A stretch of 64,000 bases of DNA from NCBI RefSeq assembly GCF_002743335.1, contig NZ_PDZB01000013.1, forward strand, positions 1-64,000. The letters run 5' to 3'. The notes under the pieces are model-generated. The model had not been told where the DNA came from and did not search any database. It saw only the letters and a program-made list of their open reading frames with translations. The stretch comes from Sporosarcina sp. P32b (lineage in GTDB: Bacteria; Bacillota; Bacilli; Bacillales_A; Planococcaceae). Both the position numbers and the translations under genes were made by a program. This document shows positions 55,437 through 64,000 of this stretch, in pieces. The number at the start of each line of letters is the position of its first letter. Position 1 is the stretch's first letter.

Positions 55437-56918
55437 ATGAGCAAAACTGTATGTGTCATCGGTGCCGGTATTGGCGGCTTACTGGCTGGTGCTCTGTTGG
55501 CTAAAGAAGGCTATCAAGTGACCGTTCTTGAAAAAGCGACGAGAGTGGGTGGGTCAGCAGGTTCTTATGTGCGAAATAAACGTATATTTCCTGCTGGTGC
55601 GACGATTGCTTTCGGATTGGAAGAGCAGGGGTTACTAGACACGCTGTTTACTGAACTTGACTTGAACGTTCCGTTTGTTTTGCTCGATCACCCGATGGAT
55701 GTGGTGATGGAAGACCGACAAATTTCATTGTATCGCGATAAAAAGGCTTGGGAAGAAGAGCTGATACGTGTTTTTCCTGAAAGACAGCGTGACGTCATCG
55801 CCTTTTGGAACAAATTAGAGCAAATCAGTGACGCGGTATATGGAGTGACGGCTACCGGCGTGTCGTTGCCGATCCAGCGCGTATATGATCTAGGGAAGTT
55901 GCCGAGCCATGCGGTTACGCACCCGGGAAGTATGTTGCGTCTAGCTCGCCATGCTACGCGGACAGTGGAAGATTTACTGCGTACATATAAACTTGATCGT
56001 TATGAACCGCTGCGACAGTTTATCGATGCGCAGTTGCTTGACGCGGCACAAACTAACTGTACGGAAGCGGCTTTATTGCCGTCGAGTCTGGCGTTGACGA
56101 TTTACAGAAGAGGCAGCTTTTATGTGGAAAAAGGAATGAGCCAGTGGAGTGAACTTCTGGCGGAGAAAATTGTAGAGCTTGGCGGAGAAGTGATTACAGC
56201 TTCACCTGTTACAGAGTTGCTATATCAAGAGAAAAAGTGGCATGTGACGAGTAGAAAGAAGACTGAAGCTTATGACGTGGTGGTCAACAATGCAGGTGTT
56301 TCTTTCGGACCGCGTACGAGTCATTCCGAATCAAAGGAGTTTGCGTGGGGGGCTTTCCGAATCGATGCGCTTCTTTCGAATACATTCTGGCAGCAAGAGC
56401 TCGACGGCAGACCGTTACCTTTTGCCATTCAAATCGTGCCGGATAAAGAACGGACAGTGCTTCATTCAGACGGCCACGGCCCAGTATATGTAACGTTTCA
56501 GCCTGCTTATAATCGCCGCAATGAACGCATGGAAGACGAGATCATGATGACCTGTTCGATTCATACAGATGCGGCGCTGTGGGAGCAGTTATCAAAAGAA
56601 GAATATAAAGAAAAGAAGGAAGTCGTAGCGCAAGCGATGTTGGCTGAAATCCAAAAAGTTCTTCCTGTTGAAGACTATGTACTGTATTCGGAAGCGGGTT
56701 CTCCTGAGACGTATAAAAAGTATATCGGTAAATCAGAAGTAGGCGGTTTTCCTTTGACGGTGAAGAATGCGATTTGGAAGCCAAAAAGTGTGCGTTCTTC
56801 TTTGCCACAATTATATATTGCAGGAGAGCAATCGTTTCCGGGGCCAGGGACGCTGTCTTCAGCATTGAGTGGTAGTCATGTGGCGCGGGCGGTTATGAAG
56901 ACATGGCCGCTTGATTGA
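55437..56918 (+). CDS. CrtI-like FAD-dependent desaturase/isomerase
   Basis: 493 residues. FAD-binding CVIGAGIGGLLAGALLAKEG followed by EKATRVGGSAGSY at the N-terminus, and a C-terminal LYIAGEQSFPGPGTLSSALSG flavin motif. It belongs to the phytoene desaturase / carotene isomerase branch of FAD oxidoreductases. No phytoene or diapophytoene synthase (crtB/crtM) is nearby, so it is either a lone carotenoid enzyme or has another substrate. ATG after GGGAGAAGGTGATTTCC. Confidence 0.8.
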   Translation: MSKTVCVIGAGIGGLLAGALLAKEGYQVTVLEKATRVGGSAGSYVRNKRIFPAGATIAFGLEEQGLLDTLFTELDLNVPFVLLDHPMDVVMEDRQISLYRDKKAWEEELIRVFPERQRDVIAFWNKLEQISDAVYGVTATGVSLPIQRVYDLGKLPSHAVTHPGSMLRLARHATRTVEDLLRTYKLDRYEPLRQFIDAQLLDAAQTNCTEAALLPSSLALTIYRRGSFYVEKGMSQWSELLAEKIVELGGEVITASPVTELLYQEKKWHVTSRKKTEAYDVVVNNAGVSFGPRTSHSESKEFAWGAFRIDALLSNTFWQQELDGRPLPFAIQIVPDKERTVLHSDGHGPVYVTFQPAYNRRNERMEDEIMMTCSIHTDAALWEQLSKEEYKEKKEVVAQAMLAEIQKVLPVEDYVLYSEAGSPETYKKYIGKSEVGGFPLTVKNAIWKPKSVRSSLPQLYIAGEQSFPGPGTLSSALSGSHVARAVMKTWPLD

Positions 56919-57048
56919 TTGGAAAGCGTTCATTTTATGATAACTAAATGGTATGTGCTTCCAACTACTTCAATGTTATAATCAACCATATCGTGTGTTT
57001 ATCCAAAATATAAAATTGATTCAGCCTATCAATCAGAAAGGAGCCCAC

Positions 57049-57804
57049 ATGAGCACAAACAATAAAACAGTCGTCCGCTCTCTGGACATCCTAAATTTAT
57101 TCGTCGATCACCCAGCTCTAACATTCCAAGAAATCATCGACCTATCCGGTATCCCGAAATCCTCGGTCTACCGCATGCTATCTTCACTCGAAGAAATGAA
57201 GTTTCTCGAGAAGGGTGCGGATTCACAGTATCGTCTCGGATTATTGCTATTGAAATACGGTAGTCTTGTATCGAAACGTTTGGACATTCGTAAAATCGCC
57301 TATCCCATTATGGAAGAGCTTCACCAAGATGTGAAGGAAGCGATTAATTTGATTGTCCGGCAAGGGGATCAGGCGATTTATGTGGAGAAAATCGATACGT
57401 TCCAGAAAGTTCGTTTGTATACGGCGATTGGACGAAGCAGTCCGTTGTATGCGGGGGCTTGTTCGCGGATTATTTTGTCCTATCTATCGGATAGCTATAT
57501 CGCCGAGTATTTGGATAAGACCGAATTACAGCAGTTTGGTAGCGGTACGTTCACGGATCGAGAGTCGTTGCTTGCGTCTATTCAAGAGACGCGGCAGAAG
57601 GGCTATGCGCTCAGTAATTCAGAGCTTGAAAATTTCACGTCTTCTGTGGCGGCGCCGATTTTTGATTTTAGTGGAGATGTAATTGCGGGCATTAGTATCG
57701 CAGGTATTGAAGCAAATTATCAAGAAGAGCATTTGAAAATACTCGTTCCGAAAGTGAAAGAAGCTGCCTCGGAAATTTCTCGGCAGCTTGGGTATACAGG
57801 ATGA
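57049..57804 (+). CDS. IclR family transcriptional regulator (KipR-like)
   Basis: 251 residues: N-terminal winged helix (KTVVRSLDILNLF, then IPKSSVYRMLSSLEEMKFLE) and C-terminal IclR effector domain (GRSSPLYAGACSRIILSYL, NSELENFTSSVAAPIFDFSG). It lies next to the pxp/kip genes, as does kipR in B. subtilis, and is likely their regulator. ATG at 57049 follows AGAAAGGAGCCCAC; the frame is open further up without a ribosome site. A shared convergent terminator separates it from pxpC. Confidence 0.87.
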   Translation: MSTNNKTVVRSLDILNLFVDHPALTFQEIIDLSGIPKSSVYRMLSSLEEMKFLEKGADSQYRLGLLLLKYGSLVSKRLDIRKIAYPIMEELHQDVKEAINLIVRQGDQAIYVEKIDTFQKVRLYTAIGRSSPLYAGACSRIILSYLSDSYIAEYLDKTELQQFGSGTFTDRESLLASIQETRQKGYALSNSELENFTSSVAAPIFDFSGDVIAGISIAGIEANYQEEHLKILVPKVKEAASEISRQLGYTG

Positions 57805-57807
57805 AAG

Positions 57808-57848
57808 AAACCTTTGTGATTCAGTTCATCTGAAACACAAAGGTTTTT
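57808..57848. terminator. Convergent terminator between the IclR gene and pxpC
   Basis: AAACCTTTGTG pairs with CACAAAGGTTT around a 17-base loop, followed by TTTTTG on the plus strand. Confidence 0.88.
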
Positions 57849-57851
57849 GTT

Positions 57852-58841
57852 TTAGTAGCGAAGATTATGTTGGATACCAATTTTAAACTGGTTAATTAGC
57901 TCTTCTTTTGCGATCAGTTCACGCTCAGCTTCTGCATGTGTGATGAGTTTGAAATAGAGTGTCGCGTTCGGTTTTACTTGCGACAGACTACCTAAGTCAG
58001 CAGTGATCACTTGTCCGATTTTAGGATAGCCGCCAGCCGTTTGTCTGTCCGCCATTAAAATAATCGGCTTGCCGTTAGGAGGGAGTTGAATTGTTCCGAA
58101 CGTCACACCTTCCGATAGCATTTCCAGTTTCTCCGTTAACGAAAGCGCCTGTCCTTCGAGTCGTAAGCCCATTCGGTTTGATTGCGGCGTGACGACATAC
58201 GGCTCGCGCACAAGTCGTTGTTTGCTCGTATCGTCAAAGTGCTTATATTCTGTGCCTTCAATGAATCGAATCGTTTGTGTAGATTCCAAACTAATTAACG
58301 GATGATGCGGTACAGCCCAGTCAGGTGTGCCTTCACGTTCAATCAACGTAAAGACTTTGTCGTTTGATTCCGTTAATGGTCCGAATGAAAGCTGATCGTT
58401 TTGCTGCAGTGCTCTTCCTTTAAAACCGCCAATTCGCGCCACCATATACGTACTTTTACTTTCCATCACGACGGGTATATCAATCCCACCGGCAATAGCC
58501 AAATACGCTCGACATCCTTCAATCGCAAAGCCAAATTTCAGTATCGAGCCTTTTCTGACGATAAGTGGCCGCCAGTTGGCAACAGGGATTCCATCAACCG
58601 TCGTTTGAAGATCCCCGCCAGTAATCGCGATCAACGTATCTTCTTCAAACTGCAGCTTCGTTCCAAATAGCGTGATTTCTAGAACGCCTTCACGTTCATC
58701 ATTGCCGACAAGCAAGTTCGCAATGCGCATCGAATAGCTATCCATGGCACCGCTTACAAGAACACCGAATTTTTGTGAACCGGTCCGACCGATATCTTGA
58801 ATCGTAGTCAAGAGCCCTGCGTTCAATACGTTTACTGACAT
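57852..58841 (-). CDS. 5-oxoprolinase subunit PxpC (KipA, carboxyltransferase-like)
   Basis: 329 residues of the biotin-dependent carboxyltransferase-like AHS2 family. With PxpA and PxpB it forms the ATP-dependent 5-oxoprolinase that opens pyroglutamate to glutamate; in B. subtilis the same protein is called KipA. Typical motifs are TIQDIGRTGSQKFGV at the start, PQSNRMGLRLEG and ILMADRQTAGGYPKIGQVI. Its start overlaps the pxpB end by 10 bases. Confidence 0.92.
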   Translation of the reverse strand: MSVNVLNAGLLTTIQDIGRTGSQKFGVLVSGAMDSYSMRIANLLVGNDEREGVLEITLFGTKLQFEEDTLIAITGGDLQTTVDGIPVANWRPLIVRKGSILKFGFAIEGCRAYLAIAGGIDIPVVMESKSTYMVARIGGFKGRALQQNDQLSFGPLTESNDKVFTLIEREGTPDWAVPHHPLISLESTQTIRFIEGTEYKHFDDTSKQRLVREPYVVTPQSNRMGLRLEGQALSLTEKLEMLSEGVTFGTIQLPPNGKPIILMADRQTAGGYPKIGQVITADLGSLSQVKPNATLYFKLITHAEAERELIAKEELINQFKIGIQHNLRY

Positions 58842-59572
58842 GTCGTCACCTTCTTTTGCTCATCATACTGTTCTTGTGTCATCGGACAAAACTTAATTTT
58901 ATCTCCAGATTGCAATAAAGACGGGGGAGACATATCCGGTACGAATAGATCCGTCGGTGTGCGTCCGATAATTTGCCAGCCGCCTGGTGTTTCAAGTGGA
59001 TAGACACCGGTTTGTTTACCTGCGATTCCGACCGAGCCAGGAGGAATGGATGTCCGTGGCGTTAATTTTCTCGGTGTCGCAATGCGTTCGTCGAGGCCAC
59101 CGAGAAACGGAAACCCTGGTGCGAAGCCGATCATATAGACGAGATATTCAGGTGTCGAATGAATTTCAATGACTTCTTCAATAGACATGCCATGCGTTTC
59201 CGCCACAATGTGCAGATCGGGACCGAATTCTCCACCATAGAGAACAGGAATTTCTACTAACCTTCCTTTGGTAATAGGAAGTTCAGATATTTGGATAGCT
59301 AGCGTATTAATATAATCGGTTACTTTTTCAATAGGCGTGCCGGCAATTTGAAAGCCGTTTTTTGATTGATGGACGAGATACGGAGAGTAGTAGACCGCCA
59401 AGCTATTATAGGCAGGAACCGACTCGATGAATCCGTCAAATGGGTATTCATCCAAGAGATAGGATAGATTTTTCACTTGCTGGTGGATGGAAGGATGGAT
59501 GCCTTCTCCTAGTTTTATAATGATGGCAGAATCGCCAAGTACTTTTATATCGAGAGATTTCTGTTCACTCAT
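58832..59572 (-). CDS. 5-oxoprolinase subunit PxpB (KipI)
   Basis: 246 residues of the AHS1/KipI family. Motifs include VKVLGDSAIIIKLGE-like start (here IKVLGDSAIIIKLGE), EYLVYMIGFAPGFPFLGGLD and TPGGWQIIGRTP. In B. subtilis KipI also inhibits the sporulation kinase KinA; the enzymatic role as oxoprolinase subunit is now the better supported. ATG after AAGGAGATGTTACG on the minus strand. Divergent from pxpA across a 305-base control region. Confidence 0.92.
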   Translation of the reverse strand: MSEQKSLDIKVLGDSAIIIKLGEGIHPSIHQQVKNLSYLLDEYPFDGFIESVPAYNSLAVYYSPYLVHQSKNGFQIAGTPIEKVTDYINTLAIQISELPITKGRLVEIPVLYGGEFGPDLHIVAETHGMSIEEVIEIHSTPEYLVYMIGFAPGFPFLGGLDERIATPRKLTPRTSIPPGSVGIAGKQTGVYPLETPGGWQIIGRTPTDLFVPDMSPPSLLQSGDKIKFCPMTQEQYDEQKKVTTCQ

Positions 59573-59590
59573 CGTAACATCTCCTTCAAA

Positions 59591-59607
59591 TTCCGAAATT
59601 CGAAACC
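59591..59607. promoter_or_regulatory. Candidate operator, pxpBC side
   Basis: TTCCGAAATTCGAAACC lies 19 bases upstream of the pxpB start. Its exact reverse complement lies at 59762-59778 on the pxpA side. It contains a TTCGAA palindrome. The KipR-like IclR regulator nearby is the likely binder (inference). Confidence 0.65.
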
Positions 59608-59761
59608 GTTATTCTGAAAAACGAATCGTAGTTCTATTATAGATTTCTAAAGAGAAAATACAAGCTTATTATTCAGTTAGTAAAAATACTCACCATATTT
59701 CGACAATGGTCTATTCAACAAAAGATTTTTATGATAGACTAAGTTTCAAGTTCAAAACCTT

Positions 59762-59778
59762 GGTTTCGAATTTCGGAA
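59762..59778. promoter_or_regulatory. Candidate operator, pxpA side
   Basis: GGTTTCGAATTTCGGAA is the exact 17-base reverse complement of the site at 59591-59607, so each of the two divergent transcripts carries one copy in the same orientation relative to its gene. The rest of the 305-base gap is AT-rich. Confidence 0.65.
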
Positions 59779-59787
59779 CTAAGCGAT

Positions 59788-59802
59788 ATGCAAACGCTTA
59801 CT
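59788..59802 (+). promoter_or_regulatory. CcpA cre site upstream of pxpA
   Basis: ATGCAAACGCTTACT matches the cre consensus WTGNAANCGNWNNCW at every fixed position. It lies about 75 bases before the pxpA start, suggesting carbon catabolite repression of pyroglutamate use. Confidence 0.7.
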
Positions 59803-59877
59803 TCTTGTTGGCAACTTAGCGATTCACTCGTTTTATGATGGGCTGGTCGTTGTAAAAAAACAATGGGGGTTATGGAT

Positions 59878-60654
59878 ATGGTAAAAGTAGATTTGAATAG
59901 TGATTTAGGAGAAAGCTTTGGTCGGTATACATTAGGGGAACAAAAAGAGATTTTGAAATATGTAACCTCTGCCAATATAGCATGTGGATTTCACGCAGGC
60001 GATCCTTCCGTAATGCGGGAGACGGTGCAACTTGCGATCGATAACGGAGTACGAATTGGAGCGCATCCAGGGTTGCCGGATTTAGTTGGATTCGGACGTA
60101 GAGATATGAATATCACGCCACAAGAAGCGTATGACATGGTCGTCTACCAAATCGGGGCATTGCAAGCGTTCCTTGCTGTACATCAAGAACCGATGCAGCA
60201 TGTGAAGCCGCATGGCGCGTTGTATCAGATGGCGTCAAGAGATCAAGGGATTGCAGAAGCTATCGCTAAAGCGGTCTATGATGTTTCACCTTCGCTTGTA
60301 TTGTTCGCTCTTGCAGATAGTGAATTATCAAAAGCGGGGGAAGCGATTGGACTCGAGACAGCGCATGAAGTATTTGCCGATCGTACGTATCAATCAAACG
60401 GCATGCTCACTTCGCGTTCGCAAGACGATGCGATGATTACCGATCAAGAACAGTCTGCTGAACAAGTGATTCAAATGGTCAAAGAAGGAAAAGTACGGTC
60501 TCAACAAGGGACGGACGTTGCTTTACGGGCCGACACTATTTGTATTCACGGAGATGGAGAGCATGCAGTGGAGTTCGCGAAATACATTACAGACCGGCTG
60601 AACGGTGAAGAAATTACTGTGACGGCTATGGCTGATCGGGAGGATGCTTTATGA
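59878..60654 (+). CDS. 5-oxoprolinase subunit PxpA (LamB/YcsF)
   Basis: 258 residues of the LamB/YcsF TIM-barrel family, the third oxoprolinase subunit. The start [18 protein letters not shown] is the family signature; [31 protein letters not shown] and [11 protein letters not shown] follow. ATG at 59878 is placed by GGGGGT seven bases upstream; two earlier in-frame ATGs lie before or inside it. Overlaps the transporter gene by 4 bases. Confidence 0.93.
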   Translation: MVKVDLNSDLGESFGRYTLGEQKEILKYVTSANIACGFHAGDPSVMRETVQLAIDNGVRIGAHPGLPDLVGFGRRDMNITPQEAYDMVVYQIGALQAFLAVHQEPMQHVKPHGALYQMASRDQGIAEAIAKAVYDVSPSLVLFALADSELSKAGEAIGLETAHEVFADRTYQSNGMLTSRSQDDAMITDQEQSAEQVIQMVKEGKVRSQQGTDVALRADTICIHGDGEHAVEFAKYITDRLNGEEITVTAMADREDAL

Positions 60655-61877
60655 AAAATGAGAAGTTAGGACTGACTCATGAGCAGGAACAGAAAAAAGT
60701 AACCCGTGGCGTCTTACTTGGCGCCGCCTTCCTGATGGCAACTTCGTCTGTTGGACCTGGTTTCTTAACACAGACCACGGTATTTACAGAGCAACTCGCA
60801 GCAAGTTTCGGTTTCGTTATTTTAATTTCATTAATTCTAGATGTCTTTGCTCAAATGAATATATGGCGAGTGATCGCGGTTTCTGGTTTACGTGGACAGG
60901 AAATTGCCAATAAAGTGTTGCCAGGTCTAGGTTTCGTCCTCGCCTTCCTCATTGTCGCAGGAGGTCTTGCGTTTAATATTGGAAACGTCGCGGGTGCAGG
61001 TTTAGGGCTGAATGCGATGGTTGGAATCGATCCAATCATGGGTGCGGTCATCAGTGCGGTGTTTGCGATTTTGATTTTCATGGTGAAAGAAGCAGGCAAA
61101 GTGATGGACAAAGTCGTTGCCGTTGCCGGTGTATTGATGATTATTTTAGTCGTGTTTGTCGCGTTCAAAACGTCGCCGCCAGTTGGAGAGGCAATCGTCA
61201 GAACGTTTAACCCTTCTGAAATTAGCTTCTTCGCGATCGTTACGTTAGTCGGAGGTACAGTCGGTGGGTATATTACGTTCGCAGGTGGACACCGTTTGTT
61301 AGATGCAGGAATTAAAGGCATTGATTCTGTTCCATTGGTCACGAGAAGTTCCGTTACAGGTATTGTTGTTACGGGTATCATCCGCGTGGCGTTATTCCTA
61401 GCTGTACTCGGGATTGTTTCACAAGGATTGCAAATTGATCCAGACAATCCACCAGCATCTGTGTTCCAGCTAGGTGCAGGAGAACTTGGATTGAGGTTGT
61501 TCGGTGTCATCATGTGGGTAGCGGCTATTACGTCCGTTGTCGGCGCAGCGTATACATCGGTTTCATTTATCCGCTCGTTCCACCCATTCATCGAAAAGTA
61601 TCACAACTGGATTATTATTTTATTCATCATTGTATCAACAGCAACATTCGCATTCGTTGGAAAGCCGGTTACGATTCTTTTATTAGTAGGGGCGTTGAAC
61701 GCATTGATTCTGCCACTAGCGCTAGGTACGTTGCTCATTGCGGCGTATAAGAAGAATATTGTCGGTGAATACAAGCATCCACTTTGGTTGACGATCGGTG
61801 GCGCGATTGTTGTGGTCGTCATGGGCGTGTTAAGTGTTATCACGTTGATCGAACAGATTCCATTACTTTTTAAGTGA
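60651..61877 (+). CDS. NRAMP-family transporter (YcsG-like)
   Basis: 408 residues with about eleven membrane segments, of the NRAMP (natural resistance-associated macrophage protein) superfamily. The first helix has [16 protein letters not shown], replacing the DPGN metal motif of classical manganese transporters, so the substrate may not be a metal ion. Located between pxpA and the YcsI gene, as ycsG is in B. subtilis; uptake of pyroglutamate or a related compound is an inference from context. Confidence 0.85.
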   Translation: MKNEKLGLTHEQEQKKVTRGVLLGAAFLMATSSVGPGFLTQTTVFTEQLAASFGFVILISLILDVFAQMNIWRVIAVSGLRGQEIANKVLPGLGFVLAFLIVAGGLAFNIGNVAGAGLGLNAMVGIDPIMGAVISAVFAILIFMVKEAGKVMDKVVAVAGVLMIILVVFVAFKTSPPVGEAIVRTFNPSEISFFAIVTLVGGTVGGYITFAGGHRLLDAGIKGIDSVPLVTRSSVTGIVVTGIIRVALFLAVLGIVSQGLQIDPDNPPASVFQLGAGELGLRLFGVIMWVAAITSVVGAAYTSVSFIRSFHPFIEKYHNWIIILFIIVSTATFAFVGKPVTILLLVGALNALILPLALGTLLIAAYKKNIVGEYKHPLWLTIGGAIVVVVMGVLSVITLIEQIPLLFK

Positions 61878-61896
61878 TCGGCAGGGGGTTGTATAG

Positions 61897-62688
61897 ATGG
61901 AAGCATATCGTTCTATGAAAGCGCAAGAAGTTCGGAAATTCATTCGAGAGCAAGTCATTACGGGGCAGACGTCTGGAATGGCGACAGGCTTTACGCAGGC
62001 GAATTTGGTCATCTTAAAACAACAGCATGCGCTTGATTTTCTGCTGTTTTGCCAACGCAATCCGAAGTCTTGTCCGTTATTAGATGTCACAGAGCCGGGT
62101 TCATATCGTCCGGCTAAGATTGCTGAAGGTGCAGACATTCGTAGTGAACTACCGAGTTATCGTATTTATAGAGACGGTGTCTTAGCGGAAGAAGTGAACG
62201 ATATTACGGATTACTGGGAAGACGATATGGTAGGCTTTCTAATCGGTTGCAGTTTCACGTTTGAAGCGCCGTTACTTGCGGGTGGAATTCCTATTCGCCA
62301 TATCGAGGAGAAGCGCAATGTCCCAATGTATAAAACGAATATTGCTTGCACAAAGGCCGGTATTTTTGAAGGGCCGACCGTAGTCAGTATGCGTCCAATG
62401 AAGGCGCAAGACGCGATTCGCGCGATTCAAATTACGACGCGTTTTCCTGACGTTCATGGGGCACCGATTCATCTCGGTGATCCTAGTTTGATTGGAATCA
62501 ACGATATTTCGGCACCAGACTTTGGTGAAGCCGTAACAATTCATGAAGACGAGATTCCTGTATTCTGGGCGTGTGGCGTGACGCCGCAAGCTGTAGCGAT
62601 GCAGAGTAAGCCATCGATTATGATCACGCATTCTCCAGGTTGTATGTTCATAAGTGATATGAAGGATTCAGAGCTTAGTGTTTTATAA
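61897..62688 (+). CDS. YcsI family hydro-lyase (D-glutamate cyclase-like)
   Basis: 263 residues of the DUF1445/YcsI family. Motifs YRIYRDGVLAEEVNDI, FLIGCSFTFEAPLL and VFWACGVTPQAVA are typical. Eukaryotic relatives are D-glutamate cyclases that make 5-oxo-D-proline, which fits the neighbouring oxoprolinase genes. ATG after GCAGGGGGTTGTATAG. Last gene of the pxpA-transporter-ycsI operon. Confidence 0.87.
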   Translation: MEAYRSMKAQEVRKFIREQVITGQTSGMATGFTQANLVILKQQHALDFLLFCQRNPKSCPLLDVTEPGSYRPAKIAEGADIRSELPSYRIYRDGVLAEEVNDITDYWEDDMVGFLIGCSFTFEAPLLAGGIPIRHIEEKRNVPMYKTNIACTKAGIFEGPTVVSMRPMKAQDAIRAIQITTRFPDVHGAPIHLGDPSLIGINDISAPDFGEAVTIHEDEIPVFWACGVTPQAVAMQSKPSIMITHSPGCMFISDMKDSELSVL

Positions 62689-62694
62689 ATAAAG

Positions 62695-62735
62695 AAGTTC
62701 TCAACGCGACGAGTTGTCGGTTGAGAACTTTTTTG
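62695..62735 (+). terminator. Terminator after the ycsI-like gene
   Basis: AAGTTCTCAAC pairs with GTTGAGAACTT around a 14-base interior, followed by six T. Confidence 0.92.
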
Positions 62736-62793
62736 ATTGCGCGGGGTAAAAGCGTGATTCTACAGCTATCCTACGCATATCAAGGAATACACC

Positions 62794-63561
62794 TTACTGC
62801 ACCGTATACCCACCATCGAGCACAATCGCTTGCCCGGTAATCCCTTTCGCACTATTACTTGAAAGATACAGCGCAAGATCTGCCACTTCCTTTACATCCA
62901 ACAACCGTTTCTGGGGAACTAAAGGATAGATAATCTCTTCCAGCACCGATTCGAGCGGCACGCCGCGAACTTCCGCTAAGTCTTCAAACTGATTGCGCAC
63001 AAGTGGCGTATCCACGTAGCCGGGGCAAATTGCATTGACGGTAATGCCGTCAGCTGCCGTTTCGAGCGCAGCCACTTTCGTCAGGCCAATGACGCCGTGC
63101 TTCGACGAGTTGTACGCCGCTTTGCCCGCGAATCCAACAAGTCCGTTAATCGACGCCATATTTAAGATCCGGCCGAATTGCTGCTTTTTCATATGCGGCA
63201 AGACGAGCTTTGTCGCAATGAACGGCGCAGTGAGCATCACTTTTACTAGTAGTTCAAATCGTGCGGTAGGGAAGTCTTCGAGCTTTGCGACGTGCTGCAA
63301 ACCTGCATTGTTAATGAGGATATCGATTCTGCCGAAGTGGGAGATTGTTTCATCGATTGCTTGTTGAATGTCTTGTTCTTTCGTGACATCACATTTCAGG
63401 CCGATTGCGCCGCCACCTAACGTGACAGCCGCTTCTTTTACTTTTTCTTCATTTACATCCGTTAACACGACGATGGATCCAGCTTCTGCGAATGCTTTCG
63501 ATATTTCGAATCCAATTCCTTGAGCCGCGCCAGTGATGAGTAATACTTTATCTTTTACCAT
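62794..63561 (-). CDS. 3-hydroxybutyrate dehydrogenase (SDR family)
   Basis: 255 residues of the short-chain dehydrogenase family. NAD site TGAAQGIGFEIS, NNAGLQH, catalytic Ser/Tyr/Lys in MASINGLVGFAGKAAYNSSK, and the C-terminal KGITGQAIVLDGGYTVQ. Overall pattern, especially LQHVAKLEDFP and NAICPGYVDTPLV, matches BdhA, which links acetoacetate with 3-hydroxybutyrate. Divergent from the truncated gene at the window end; a cre site lies between them. Confidence 0.87.
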   Translation of the reverse strand: MVKDKVLLITGAAQGIGFEISKAFAEAGSIVVLTDVNEEKVKEAAVTLGGGAIGLKCDVTKEQDIQQAIDETISHFGRIDILINNAGLQHVAKLEDFPTARFELLVKVMLTAPFIATKLVLPHMKKQQFGRILNMASINGLVGFAGKAAYNSSKHGVIGLTKVAALETAADGITVNAICPGYVDTPLVRNQFEDLAEVRGVPLESVLEEIIYPLVPQKRLLDVKEVADLALYLSSNSAKGITGQAIVLDGGYTVQ

Positions 63562-63790
63562 AATGACTTCCTCCTAAGTGCTTACCTAAACCGCATAATG
63601 TCTTGCTATGTATTTTAATTCACATCATATACTAAACGCAATGCTTCTACACAACTCATTAAAAATACAAAATATGTCAAATTATATGGTAGTTCAACAA
63701 TAAAATCAGAATAATGGAAATGGAGGTAGACGTAAACATTATAGTACTATATACTAGTCCTTAAGACAGGTACTTTGTATGAAATCCGCT

Positions 63791-63805
63791 ATGTAAACGC
63801 TTACT
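63791..63805 (+). promoter_or_regulatory. CcpA cre site between bdhA and the final gene
   Basis: ATGTAAACGCTTACT matches the cre consensus at every fixed position. It lies about 230 bases upstream of the bdhA start and about 90 bases upstream of the final gene, so it could repress either. Confidence 0.7.
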
Positions 63806-63896
63806 ATATGTGAAAATGAATGAATGCAGGTCGATAACTAAAGCTCTGTTTATTGGCCTGTTTTTTGTGCGTCAACTGAAGGGAGGTGAGAAATTA

Positions 63897-64000
63897 ATGC
63901 GTTACCTAGTGGATAGAGAAAATCCCCGAGTGCTTCATGTCATGGGAGACAGACTCGAGGATTTAGTAGCTGGTGTATACCAACATACCGTTAGTATACC
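63897..64000 (+). CDS. Partial CDS at window end, unknown product
   Basis: ATG at 63897 behind a strong site (GAAGGGAGGTGAGAAATTA) opens a frame running off the window after 34 codons (MRYLVDRENPRVLHVMGDRL and onward). Too short to assign. The divergent bdhA neighbour makes a regulator or another ketone-body gene plausible, but this is a guess. Confidence 0.6.
   Translation, partial: MRYLVDRENPRVLHVMGDRLEDLVAGVYQHTVSI

Noticed and set aside
63780..63896. Sigma-54 promoter before the final gene
   Set aside because: No GG-N10-GC pair with the expected spacing was found upstream of the start codon.
1..64000. tRNA or rRNA genes, or an intact transposase
   Set aside because: None could be recognised in the sequence or among the open frames.

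Overview
The window reads as a chromosomal segment of a motile, competence-gene-bearing, S-layer-type Gram-positive of the Bacillales. Gene content and order (degS-degU, comF-yvyF-flgM-flgN-flgK-flgL-yviE-fliW-csrA-hag, hemEHY-yhfH-lplJ, ycs/kip genes) follow Bacillus subtilis. The SlaP-SecA2 pair and the overall style suggest Planococcaceae, probably Sporosarcina or a close relative; this is inference, since no rRNA or other marker is present.

Layout. 1-800: structured non-coding repeats. 1.0-12.2 kb: an NlpC/P60 hydrolase, the slaP-secA2 pair, tagO, an LCP-family ligase, yigZ, degS-degU, a lipoprotein, a YhjD-like gene and comK. 12.3-13.5 kb: the same repeats as at the left edge, inverted. 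13.5-20.7 kb: an M20 amidohydrolase, heme monooxygenase hmoB divergent from hemEHY, tiny yhfH and lplJ. 20.7-25.2 kb: a complete Bce-type antimicrobial-peptide module (regulator, kinase, ATPase, permease). 25.2-34 kb: lcfB, an S9 peptidase, aspA, a ComFB-like gene and an enoyl-CoA hydratase, separated by two kinds of non-coding repeat (long hairpins, and a 194-bp tandem repeat built on a 21-nt period). 34-44.2 kb: degV, comFA, comFC, yvyF and the late flagellar cluster ending in flagellin. 44.2-52.7 kb: a homing endonuclease and then an AT-rich island with a probable two-gene anti-phage system, a broken HEPN-like gene and decayed repeats. 52.7-64 kb: metabolic genes, including the 5-oxoprolinase (pxp/kip) cluster in divergent arrangement and a 3-hydroxybutyrate dehydrogenase.

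The most unusual object is the flagellin gene. Its frame appears to stop early at 43319, but the missing conserved C-terminus follows in two pieces separated by two group I introns (358 and 371 nt) whose P, Q, R and S core elements are readable. Joining three exons restores a 401-residue flagellin. The 5' end of intron 2 itself encodes, in frame, a near copy of the last 14 residues plus stop (11 of 14 identical, with synonymous codon changes). Transcripts that keep intron 2 would therefore still make a complete flagellin with a slightly different C-terminus. Neither intron carries an ORF, but a free-standing LAGIDADG-type endonuclease lies immediately downstream, convergent to hag. The flagellin leader also shows a sigma-D promoter and a CsrA-type GGA hairpin, matching the FliW-CsrA genes just upstream.

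A second candidate system is the AT-rich gene pair at 47766-50371: a Cap4/DUF4297-like nuclease followed 5 bases later by an SMC/Rad50-like ATPase with a CxxC hook, resembling a Lamassu-type defence pair. All assignments come from reading motifs and gene order by eye; no searches were run.
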